Shown here piece after piece: positions 11,445-21,477 of a stretch of 64,000 nucleotides of DNA. Origin of the DNA: Tribonema minus (Eukaryota; Sar; Xanthophyceae; Tribonematales; Tribonemataceae). The position numbers and the translations under genes are program-made. Location of the stretch: NCBI GenBank assembly GCA_017506865.1, contig JAFCMP010000129.1, positions 124,001-188,000 of the forward strand, read 5' to 3'. The notes under the pieces are model-generated. The model saw only the letters and a list, made by a program, of their open reading frames with translations. It had not been told where the DNA came from and did not search any database. Numbering within the stretch: the stretch's first letter is position 1; every line of letters begins with the position of its first letter.

Positions 11445-14400
11445 ATGTTATCTTCTCTATATCGTGCGGGAGGCGGCCGCCAACTGCAAGGCCTACCGCG
11501 TAGAGCGGGTGCTCTGCTGACACAGATGAAGGGAGTCGCCACAGATCCCCAACAAAATCTGAGTCATTCTCATGTACAGCCGTCGCCGGCAGCACCGGCA
11601 GAAGTGCCAAATTCACTGCTGCGCCTTCTGGGGTTTTACAGTAAGTGGTAACACAGTGATATGTCCATCAATGAGTTTTCATTTTCAGACTCAAACGCGC
11701 AACTTCAACTCTGTCGCAGGTTCCGAAAGCACCAGCATCAGGGCAGCGGAGGCCTTGTTTCGCGCCTGCACAGATGCGGCAACACAGAAGGTGCGCCGCC
11801 GGAGCACGGTCTTTGTGCCTCATTGCAACATGGACAAAGAACACCTGTCAGCAAATGCACCCTAATAATGGGTGTTGCACGAGCAGGTTATGTAGTTGTG
11901 TTTGTTGTTGTGTACTGATGCTCGGCGCATGTGTGCAGCGCTGCCAACAGCCACGTATGCTGCTTCTGAATCACTGATGGTAACTGCGCTCGTGTTGGCA
12001 CGCCTGCAGGCGTGGCACACGCGGTGTAACGTGGCGGAAGACTGGCAGAGGTGCGTCTGCATTTGAAGTAAAAGTTTCAGCCTTCTACTACTGAATGCAA
12101 ACAGACCACAAACACTTGTGATTTGGACCGCCCAGTAGCACAATGCGGCTGGATAAAAAGCACTACTTTGCGATGAGAACGGTATGTGCGGTGGCGGCTG
12201 AGCTGCTGCACCGAGGAGCGGCGCATGGCGCAGCAGCGGAGAATGACTTCAGGTCAACAGACATTGCAGTATGCCTGACAGGCGTTTTCAACACGATTCG
12301 CCTTTCTACGCCACTGACGTCAGTCGGTCATGATGAGCCCTGACTGTATATCCACTGAGTGCTGCCTTGCTGCCGCTCCGCGGTCTGCATCTCAAAGGCC
12401 CGCCTGTAGACACGTTTGCTCCTTTTGCAAGCAGCGCAATTGCCTCCCATAGCTCAATAACGCCGCCATTGAGAGGTTCACTGCTTATTTAGGCGATGGT
12501 GGTGAAGTTCTGAACTGAACTGTGACTTCACTGCGCCACTCTGTCTGGATTCATGCACTTTAAGCAGACAGCGAAGCGCGGGTGCAGGTGTGGTCTCGTT
12601 GTTACATACTTCAGCTCATGCTGCGCGCACGGCACTGCAACCGCAGGTTTGTGTATGTGTGGGCGCACACTGCCGCGGCCACACACCTGGCGGCAGTAAT
12701 CGGGAGGCGGGCTTAGGGTTAGGGTTAAGTCCTAGGGTTAGGGGGATCGGGTCAGGATTAGGCTCCAGTGTTGGAATTACGCCTGCTTCCTGCGCTTGCC
12801 ATTTCCTTCTCACCAGCACCATGTCTGCTGCAAGCAGCTGCACCAACACGTGCTTCTAGATAAGCCCTCCTCGAAGCGTGAGCGCTGTCACCTATCCAGT
12901 AGGGTCAGACAGTGACACATGCTCGCGAGTGTTTTGATGATTATTCCCAAGAGTCGGTTGCGGCCTAACTGTGATTGTGCTGCTCCTGCTCCTGCTCCTG
13001 CTGCTGCTGCTGCCGCCGCTGCTGCTCCTGCTCCTGCTGCTGCTGCTGCTGCCGCTGCTGCTGCTGGTGCTGCTGCCGCTGCTGCTGCTGGTGCTGCCGC
13101 CGCTGCTGCTGCTGCTGCTGCTGCCGCTGCTGCTGCCGCTGCTGCTCCTGCTCCTGCTGCTGCTGCTGCTGCCGCTGCTGGTGCTGCCGCCGCTGCTGCT
13201 GCTGCTGCTGCTGCCGCCGCTCCTGCTGCTGCCGCCGCTGCCGCTGCAGCCAGCACTACCTGCGCACCTGCTACGTGTGGCTGGTGCACAAGCGACTGCT
13301 CAAGGAGGGGGCGTCGTGCCAGCAGCTGCACACGAATTTCTTTAACGAGTTCTGGTGAGACAGCGCTCAGCATGGTGTCTGTCCCGCCACCGCTCGTTCG
13401 CGCATCATCGCGGCGATTGTTGAGTCGAACACACGCATAGTCTGCACACATAGTGATAAGTACAAACATACATGCATGCAGTAGTTATGGTGAGACAGCG
13501 CTCAGCAAGTCCTCAGCCCCCGCCGACATGCGTTCATGCCATGGTTTTCATTCGCGGTGGTTTGGTGAGCGGCACACGCAAACATACTCCAAGTACACAC
13601 ATTTTCAAAGTACAAGCATTCAAGTTTAGACATGCAAACACATACCCAGGCCCTCATTGGTCGCGTGATTGTCGGTTTCGGCATCGCTCATTGTGGTGGC
13701 CTGCCAGTGACGCTTCGGATCGCTGCGCCTGTTGCTGATTGACATGAAACTGCTTCGCATTGCGCCTATTATCTAGAAGAGTCCGTCAGTTGCCACGAAG
13801 CTAACCCTAGCCCTAAACCTCACGCCGCGGTCGCGTGTGTGCCCGCGCCTGGAACTGCACTGCGCGGCACGCCGTACCTCAAGATTCTCGCCGGTTGCCA
13901 CAGCGCTATGCCTACATATCCCTCGTGACCTCATGCCGCTCTCCGCGTGCGCGTGCACCCGCGCCAGGGAGGACACGACGGTGCGCATGCGGCACGCGGG
14001 CATCCAGGAGCTCATGATCAATAAGGTGAGGAGCTGAGCGCTGCTGCGGTCGGGGGCAATTCAGATGTTGCAGACGCGCTGCTGTGCGCGGGCGGCGGTC
14101 TCGGTGTCGACCTGTGGAGTGCCCATTTTAACCCTGATACTAACCTCAACTCCATTCTCAACCCTGATACTAACCTCAACTCCATTAACCCTGATACTAA
14201 CCTCAACTCCATGTGTTTGCGAGGCAGCACCTGCGGAGCACTGCTGAACTGCGTGCGCGCCAACTCCGCAAAGCCATTGACCGCATTCAGGTCAACGCCA
14301 CCTGCTGGCGGCTGCACAGCGCTGCGCCCCCGTCGCATGCATAACAGAACGTCGCGGCTGCGCAGGCGCTGCCCAGGGAAGTGGTCGTGTGTGCGGCGGT

Positions 14401-17400
14401 GGCGGTCTCGGTGCCGGCCTGTATAGAGTGCCCTTTGTAACCCTAACCCTAAACCCAATATCATGTATACTTTGAGCAGCACCTACTGAGCACTGCTGCA
14501 CAGCAGCGCAGCGCCGCACTTCAACTCCATCAAGCCAGCGACTCGGTTCAGTTCAACGCCACCTGCTTGCTGCTGCACAGCGCCACGCACGTCGCATGCG
14601 CAACAGCACGCCGCCGCTGCACTGTCTGACCCTAACCCTAGTGCGCACGGGCGACGGTTTCAGTGGGTCTGCAGAGTGCTATGTGCTGATCAGTTCCATG
14701 TACAGTCCAGTGGCACTTGCTGAGCACTGCTACTTGTTGGTCTTTTGCACGAGCGTCGGAATTAAACACTTACTTTTCAAGCTCAACGGCACACTTCGCT
14801 CTAATTTTGCGAGTGGTGTTGCAGACCGTGACTCCGTTCAACAGGTTGCGAAAGTGCGTTCATGGTGCGAGGACGAGGCAGACTCATGAGGACCAAGACA
14901 AGTCAAAACTGCTCGTTCATTGCTTTTGATAATAGAAAACGTGTCGGTTTCAGCCTCATTTGTTTGTATTTGATTTTCTATTCACGTGTCACACTTGATG
15001 TAATATCTGGTTGCATCTTTGTCCAGCTGAATGCTTCTGCCTCAAGTCTACGAACCCGATGAGCGCTGCCACATGGCAGCTGAGCACTGTGCAGATCGCG
15101 CGCCGTCTGCTGATGCCTCCCCGCTCCGCTGTCTTCGCCGCCCCTCTCTGCGCGCGACGCAGAACTTGAAGATGGTCCAGGAGTACAGGTGAGCGCTGCT
15201 GCGTGCTCCGTTGTGCGTCAGCAGCGCATGCGGCGCGAGCGCTGTCGCCAGCATGCGCACACGCGCATGGAAGTGGTGCTGCATGAGGCCCATTTGTCGA
15301 GTGCCGCAGGTCTCGCTCGCACAGAGCCTCACGTAGCACAAATCGGCGCGAGTCGCGTTTGCTGCAGCACGTCAGGTCTGCGGACGCGCGCTGTTTTGCC
15401 CAATCTTGAGCGATGGTGGGCAAGCCACTGATGAAATTGATGGGCAAATCTGTTCATGGTGAATATTTGTTGGTGTAAGTCTTCTGTCGTTTCAAAGGAG
15501 AGGCCCACATCGTGCTGCGATGCTCGTACGTGGCGTGGCAAGACATAGGGTACCCGTACTCCAAGTATACCTATCGTTGACTATGTACTGTTTATTGATT
15601 TTCGCTTAGGGTGCGAAAACGCCCACATAGTGGGTGTACAGCTTGCAACCAAGACCCACATGTTTCTTCGTGAACACCGCAGAAACGCCTCAGCGCGCAT
15701 TGCGATCACTTCCCAACGACATTGCCAGGTCCTACTTCTGAAGTACTTGGCAACTATGCGCGCCAGCGCTCGTCGCGCGCGCGTCCGCGCAGCCGTCCCC
15801 TCCGCCACTCGCGCCGCTCGTGCTTGGTCTGCTGACTGCTCTTGCGGCTCGCGCGAGTGTACACTTCGGGTTCGACGGTTGCACTCTTGCTCTGAGGGCA
15901 CAATTGCGTGCGCTCGGTGATCTGCTGCATGTAGGTCGCAGATCGTGCGCATCCTCTGAATGTTGTTGGCACCCCCGCTTCACTCGTGCACCTCACCTGT
16001 CGTCAGCGCCCCGGCAGCATGCAACACGCAGTGACATGTATCATCGTCCAGTCCTACGCTCGTGCCTCGTTTGGTCGTCTCATCTCGCCTCCTCTGCCTT
16101 GCGTGCGTGCCGCAGTTTTGAGCTGCTGATGGGGTTCGACCACGCCATGACGCTGACGACAGAGGATGAGAAGGTCAGTGCTCCGTCTCATGCATTGATA
16201 TACCTACCCCTGCTCGGCGCACGAACGCGCATTGCGCTTCGCTGCCGCTCGTGTTGCATCAGTTGGGTTGAGGGTTAGGTTTGAAGTTCGGTCTTGGTGA
16301 CCTAGGGTTAGGGTTAGCCGGGCTGGCGACGGAGGATGAGAAGGTCAGTGCTCAGTTCTCACGCACTGATATACCTACCCCCGTCTCGGCGTACAAAGGC
16401 GCACTGTGCCTCCGCTGCAGCTCGTGTTGTCGAAGTACGGCATCAGCAAGGCGTGAGAGTCAAGGCTGCTCAGTCACGCACCGATACCGCCGTCTCGGCG
16501 CACAAACATGCACTCTGATTCAGCTGCAGCTCGTGTTGTTGAAGCATAGCATCAGGTGGGGCGAGGGTTAGCAGGTTGGGGTGAGCGTCCAGGGCTGAAG
16601 TTAGGGTTAGGTTGGGATTCTAATCTTTGTTGCAGACGGCGGCTACACGACAAGGTCAGCGCTCCGCCTCGCGCACGCGTGACGGCCGTTTTTTGCGGAG
16701 AACGCACCCGCCTTCTGCCTCAGCTCGCGTAGCCCGGGTCAAAGCGAGGGTTAGAATCACAGGTTCAGGGCCTGGGTCAACCACGCTGAGCGGGTCAGTG
16801 CTCAGCCCCGTGCACGCCAACGCCCTCCGGTGTGCGGAAAAAGGTGCCTCGAAGCACTTCTGCCTCTGCCGCAGCTCCTGTAGCTCCTGTGGTCAGGGCG
16901 GGGTGGGGGCGAGGGTCAGGAGTGACCCTAATCCTAACCCTAACCCGAATCCTAACCCTAACCCGACGAACGGCAGCGCTCAGCCTCACACGCGCCAACC
17001 GCCTGGTCTGCGAGAACGACCACACGCGCCACATGCCCTCGTCCGCACCTGCCGTGTTGAAGAAGTTATGGTGCCCGGTATGGCTGCGGGCGAGGTCAGC
17101 CGCGTCCGATGCGTTCCATGCGAGGGGGTCCAGGGGGGGGGGGGGGGGGGGAGTAAGCGCTGCTGTAGGCTGTGAGCGTGTGCGTGTGTGCGCGCACGCA
17201 GTGTCTGAGGTGGTGCACTGGCGATGGCAGCCTTGCGATCAGCTTTTTCTTCACTGCGCGGCACACCGGCAAGCTTGGCACGCTTGCCGACGATGCGTTG
17301 GATGCTGTTTTGTTTTTGTGGTAAATCAGCAGTGGCGATACCGGCGCACTCACTGACAAACGCAGACAGCTAGCGCCGCAGCTGCCTATCACCCTATCAC

Positions 17401-20400
17401 AACGGCCGTTTGAGACCCAACAAACAAGCACCGGAAACAATTTCGTGGAGTATTTTGCGCTGTGTCACTGCAACAACGCCTCACGCTGCCACTGTGCTTC
17501 TGAATGCACCGTCAGTTGGGCTAGGGGTGAGACTAGGGTGCGGGTTAGGGTTCAGGTTAGGTTAGGATTAGGGTTATGGCTAACCTGGTTTTTCGGCCGC
17601 ACTGTACTGGCACGCGTATCCGCAGTCACTGACAGTCTCTCGATACTGCACCTACTGCTGCTCGCTCGCTTTCACTGCGCAGGTGTACGAAATGGGCGGC
17701 GCCATCTGGGGGTGAGTGCACGAGGGCTTCAAAATATCAAATACTTCGAAGCAGGCTTATTAGCACTATCCATCGCTCTCGCGCGCTTGCGTGTGCACGG
17801 CGACTCCAATGCACTTCTTTGAAGTATAAAATATGTTCAACAGTAGTATTTCAGGACTTCACTCGCGGACTTGTGTTGAGACGGCGCTAAGCGTTGTTTA
17901 CAGAGCGTGTTTTGCGGATGCGCTGCCCTGCAGTTGAAGTTGACACACCGCATAAGCGCTCAGAGATGGAAGCGCGCTACGCACTGCGTGCGTAGCACTA
18001 GCGAGCGCATATGCCGTGAACGCTGTCATACTGCCGGCGCTCGACCCGCGCCGCGGCGCACTGCCGCATCAACACCTGCTGCTGCAATCCGGGGGGGCAT
18101 CAATACCGCGGACGCAGCCGGCCTTAAACCCCCTTAGATGCCCAAGCGGCAACGTGTCAACGAGGACCCTGAAGTTGTGCCCCCTTTAGCCGCAGCCAAG
18201 CCCCCCATCGCTTGAGACGCACAATGCAGGTGAGCGCTGCCGCAGTGTAGCCGTGTGCATGGGCGCCGCTGCTTTCTTCGCACCAGTCTGGCGATGCATT
18301 CGCCTAAACCCTGGCCCGAAGGCAAATGCGTCACCAGACTGGTGCGCAAAAAGCAGCAGTGCTCATGACTACACTACATTGCCGCAGCGCTCACCGGCAT
18401 TGCGTCTCTGGCGATCGGGGGCTCGGCTGCGGCTGCAGAGGGGCCCACTTCAGGGTCCTTGTTGACACACTGTCGCTTGGGCATGTCAGGAGGTTCGAGG
18501 CCGGCTGCTTCCGCGCAGTTGGTGGCGCCTCGAGCCGACGCAACAGGCGTTGGCGTGGCAGCGCGCCGCGGCAGCGCCGGCTGAGCACTTGCACTCTCGA
18601 GCCCGCCTGAAGCAGCGCATGCACATGCATGCACACGTGTTTGGTATCGCGGCGACGGTTCGCTCTATGTACCGAGGCGCCTTGCAATGCATGAGATGCC
18701 ATTTGGGGGCGTCGTTTGAGCGGTTGTCACCGAGACACTTTCAAAGCGACGCATGACATGCAGATTCCGTACAGCAAGCTTACATACCATTATCTTGGCT
18801 TTCTCGTGCCCTGAGCGAGAAGCATAAAAAATACAAGCTACTGAGCAGAGGATTGCAACCGTACCGCGGCGACTTTTTCTGCCTGCAGCACATATGGAAC
18901 TACACTCTTTGACTCGTAGTTAATTGCCGCAGCAGCAGCGACCGCAGTTATCGGAGAAAGGCATTCTGTTCGACGGCTAGCCACCCCTTGTCACCTAGAG
19001 CTCTACGGTCGTTTGATTCGTTTCCATATGGCACAACACTCAGGGCGGCATGACCCGACGGGCAGCTGACACGTGTTGTGCCCCTGCGACTTACTTCAAA
19101 TTGAAGCATGTGTTTCGGGCACTGCATCTGAGCACCATGACAGGCGTGCGCGTTCACTGAACAGAGCGATTCAGCGCACAACCTTCACACCGGACAGCAG
19201 GCAAAAGTTGAGATTTCCCCCGGGTTTGAAACGCGATCCTCAGCAATATGCAACTGTATCTTATCACTTGGAACAGCGGTGACAACTGTTTTCATATGGT
19301 GAACAGTGTTCACTCCTTGTGTTCGATGCTTGGAGCGCATAGGCCTTGGCTTGAGTCTGTAGTGAAAGGTGTTCGGTTCGGTTCGGTTCAAGAACCGAAG
19401 TCCTGTACTGAGTTCGGTCAACTTCGGTGACCACGCCGAACCGAAACCGAAGTTTGATTTCGGTTCGGCTCTTACCGAATTCCACCGAACCAAACACCTT
19501 TACTACGAGTCTGCCTGCAGTGCAACACCCGGAGGTATGCTGTGGCTACTCTCATTGTTGATGAACGTATAGAAACGCACAAATAATGAAAGTACATGTT
19601 GAAGATTAACGTCAAGAACATAGAAAAATGCCTGCTGCAGGCTCTGTGAATTCGCGTGTGAGATGCCGTGACTGCCCGCCTGTTGTGCAGCTGACTGCCT
19701 GTCCTTGCTGTGCTATCGGCGATTCTGTGCATGCCAGCGGTGCGCTGCCTCAGCTGCCGTCAGCGTGCGGTGCACCGATGTAGATCGGGGCCCCATTGCA
19801 TATCATCTACCTTCTCGCATGCGGGCAATCACCACAAAGGACGGGTTTGCCTGATGATGAAACAGCGTTCAACTGGAAATGTCAAAGAACCACGTTGTGA
19901 TTACACCATCACCATTTTAGGATCAGCGGGGAGGGAAGAACCCATCCTATCAGCTTCAAACCCCTGATGGTGCTTCAAAACGGGCCCTCTAACTCCCTCC
20001 CCCCCCCCTCCCTCCACCACTGCGATGGCGCCACCACAAGCCTTTACCCCCAACCCCCTCCTCTCTCCCTCCCCCACTGCGATTGCATCCTCTGATGGTG
20101 CTTCAAACAAGCCTCCATGCCCCCCCCCCTCCTCCCCACTGCAACTGCATCACAACTGCAGGCTGATCTACCGCAAGCCCGAGAAATACTCGGAGCAGCA
20201 CCTGCACCACTTTGCGAGCCACCTCTACACAGGTGCGACATCAACAATGCTCAGCAAACCACCTCTGTTTGCTATGCCAACCACTACAGAGTCGAACGCT
20301 AAACAGCTTGCACACAGAAGTCTTTTGGCTCCTGCGAATGCGCTGGCACTGTTTGACTCGTGGCGGATTGCCGCAGCAGCTGCGACCACGGCTATTGGTG

Positions 20401-20514
20401 AAAGGCATCCAATTAATAGCTGACCACACCTTTCCACCTGGAGCTCCTCAATCTTTTGATTCGTTATGACAAGCATCAGAGGATGTGCAGATCCTGCGCC
20501 CCATTGAGCAGTGA
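11445..20514 (+). CDS. Ubiquinol-cytochrome c reductase assembly chaperone, CBP3/UQCC1 family, complete, 10 exons
   Basis: Ten exons join in phase: 11445-11640, 11720-11790, 12010-12050, 13250-13354, 13968-14025, 15163-15188, 16116-16173, 17683-17711, 20162-20232, 20480-20514, giving 229 residues. The start is an Arg/Leu-rich presequence without acidic residues (MLSSLYRAGGGRQLQGLPRR), a likely mitochondrial signal. The family core follows: LLRLLGFYS, RAAEALFRACTD, LRTCYVWLVHKRLLKEG, TNFFNEFWEDTTVRMRHAGI, FELLMGFDHAM and a final KPEKYSEQHLHHF. Members help fold cytochrome b at the inner membrane early in complex III assembly. Exons are only 26-196 bases while introns reach 2.4 kb and host a foldback element, dispersed repeats, an inverted exon pair and repeated junctions. 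The 41-base third exon rests on phase and pattern only. Confidence 0.85.
12712..12770. repeat. Degenerate TTAGGG tract
   Basis: Four telomere-type units with variants (TTAGGG, TTAAG, CTAGGG, TTAGGGGG) in CBP3 intron 3. It is one of about twenty such tracts in the window. Confidence 0.8.
12978..13249 (+). repeat. CTG/CCG-rich tract ending in a 3' splice site
   Basis: About 265 bases of imperfect CTG, CCG and CTC triplets run straight into the acceptor CCGCTGCAG at 13249. The tract opens long poly-Ala, poly-Leu and poly-Cys frames on both strands, but the conserved CBP3 exon starts exactly at its end in phase. I read it as the pyrimidine-rich end of the intron, not as coding. A similar arrangement precedes an acceptor in the phosphatase gene near 48936-49205. 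Confidence 0.75.
14026..15160 (+). repeat. Roughly 300-bp tandem repeats with telomere-like spacers, CBP3 intron 5
   Basis: Blocks starting near 14060, 14360 and 14640 share GGCGGTCTCGGTG and TGGAGTGCCC, then a CCCTAA-type tract (14119-14215, 14436-14456, 14630-14640), then GAGCAGCACCT and CAACGCCACCTGC. The first telomere-like spacer contains three copies of a 28-base unit with ACTAACCTCAACTCC. The blocks decay toward the right. Confidence 0.75.
15590..15735. repeat. Dispersed repeat family R2, copy 1
   Basis: About 145 bases match 26851-26983 and, in part, 27136-27196. Shared words include GGGTGCGAAAACGCC/GGGCGCGAAAAAGCGC, CAGCTTGCAACCA and ATCACTTC..ACGACAT. On the minus strand all encode a similar peptide (LVAS-x-T-x-T-x-x-AFS-x-P), so the family may derive from a coding element. 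Confidence 0.75.
16164..17000 (+). repeat. Six decaying donor-side echoes separated by TTAGGG variants, CBP3 intron 7
   Basis: The donor of exon 16116-16173 (GAGGATGAGAAG then GTCAGTGCTC) and about 90 bases of intron recur near 16334, 16441, 16645, 16788 and 16965. Nearly every unit ends in a telomere-like spacer (16261-16320, 16561-16620, 16740-16755, 16905-16965). The second copy keeps the coding bases ACGGAGGATGAGAAG intact; later copies lose them. Confidence 0.8.
18094..18545. repeat. Inverted pair of an exon-like segment inside CBP3 intron 8
   Basis: A segment encoding GLEPPDMPKRQCVNKDPEV followed by a GTGAGCGCTGC donor reads leftward at about 18545-18385. A diverged copy with two stop codons reads rightward at 18094-18240, also ending in GTGAGCGCTGC. 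They form an inverted repeat of about 140-base arms with a 140-base spacer. The protein segment is not one I recognise and belongs to none of the genes here, so it may have been brought in from elsewhere. Confidence 0.65.
18908..19022 (+). repeat. Dispersed repeat family R1, copy 1
   Basis: About 115 bases with conserved blocks TTTGACTCGT, GCCGCAGCAGC-GCGACC, GGAGAAAGGCA, CTTGTCACCTAGAGCTC and TTTGATTCGT at the end. Four copies were found in the window, two per orientation, all within introns. Confidence 0.8.
19359..19506. mobile_element. 148-bp foldback element (MITE-like) with 6-bp target duplication
   Basis: Terminal inverted repeats start GTAGTGAAAGGTGTTCGG on the left and read GTAGTAAAGGTGTTTGG inward from the right (one gap and one mismatch over about 23 bases). 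The interior is rich in GGTTCGGT and its complement, so the whole element can fold. GAGTCT lies directly on both sides (19353-19358 and 19507-19512), as a target-site duplication. There is no coding capacity, so it needs an enzyme encoded elsewhere. It sits in CBP3 intron 8. Confidence 0.85.
19960..20161 (+). repeat. Tandem C-rich units before a CBP3 acceptor
   Basis: The words CTGATGGTGCTTCAAA, CCACTGCGAT and runs of CCTCCC recur about every 100 bases up to the acceptor at 20161. The units form the C-rich end of the intron. Confidence 0.65.
20351..20465 (+). repeat. Dispersed repeat family R1, copy 2
   Basis: Same orientation as copy 1; it starts TTTGACTCGTGG, contains GCGACCACGGCTATTGGTGAAAGGCA and ends CTTTTGATTCGT. 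It lies in the last intron of CBP3, just before the final 35-base exon. Confidence 0.8.
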
Positions 20515-21477
20515 GTGATCTTCTGACGCGCAATCGACGGCGGAACGAAACGGCTAGACAGGGTTAGGGTTAGGGGTTGGAGTCAGGGGTAGGTTTTAGG
20601 ATTAGGGTTGAGGCAAGGCGGCGACGGTGGCTTCACGGGGACAACAGCACTACAATGCTTAGCCGTTGGCGGCCTAGCGAGGTCTCACGCCTATGCGTGC
20701 ATCCACAAATGCCAAGAATGTACACAGCGGACGGTTGGCAATGCGCTCGGCGTGTGGTTGGCAGGGCTCCCCAGTAGTGAGCCCGTCTTGACACACGCCT
20801 GGGGGGGCTGCTTCCTCAAAAGGACCCTGGCAGGCTCGAATGCCAGGGTAGGCACCTGTGCTGGGATTGTGCAGTTTACACGCGAGCGGCTGGCGTACCA
20901 GCACTCTCTTGATTGGATGTCACACGAGCACCAAAAGATGATCAGGAGCAAACTACGACCGATCTCGCGATGCTTTAGTTTGGGCTGTTGCCAATAGCAC
21001 CTGTGGTTGGTGCAAGGGCTGCAAAGTTGCTTGCACGAACGTTACTTCAGCAATACAGTGAGTCAGCACAGTTAGCCTGGCGATGCTCACCTGCTTCCCC
21101 CGCCCGCCCCATGTTGGTAGCTAAATGTAACTTCACTTCCACTATGTGCTCCACGTACCCTGCCGCACCGCCGCTGCGGACGCCATCTGTTGAACTTGCA
21201 AGATTTGCCAGGACTCGCACTCAAACTTCAAGAGCGACCGGTGTAGGCTCCAGAGTCCTCTCTGATGAACCATAACTGCTCCGCATAGAGTCCACGCTTG
21301 CGTTTTTGCCCTGGAATTTGGTAACATAACCCTAACCCTAACCCTGACCCTAACCTTAACCCTAACCCTAAGAAAGACACGGGCACCACACCACGCGCCG
21401 CCGTCCTGGGCCTGATCCTTGTTGCCTTGTTCGCAAGCGCTCGCGCCACCATGTAGACGGCCGCTGCGCCTCCCGCC
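20515..21477. other. Intergenic region with telomere-like tracts
   Basis: Between CBP3 and the WW-domain gene. Telomere-like tracts lie at 20560-20610 (GGGTTAGGG type) and 21328-21372 (CCCTAA type, five to six units with variants), in opposite orientation. No supported gene. Confidence 0.5.

Noticed and set aside
12888-13469. Long poly-Ala, poly-Leu and poly-Cys frames
   Set aside because: They come from a CTG/CCG tract; the conserved CBP3 exon begins exactly at its end with a matching phase.
14119-14215. True chromosome end or telomere
   Set aside because: Repeats are short, degenerate and inside a gene intron with coding exons on both sides.
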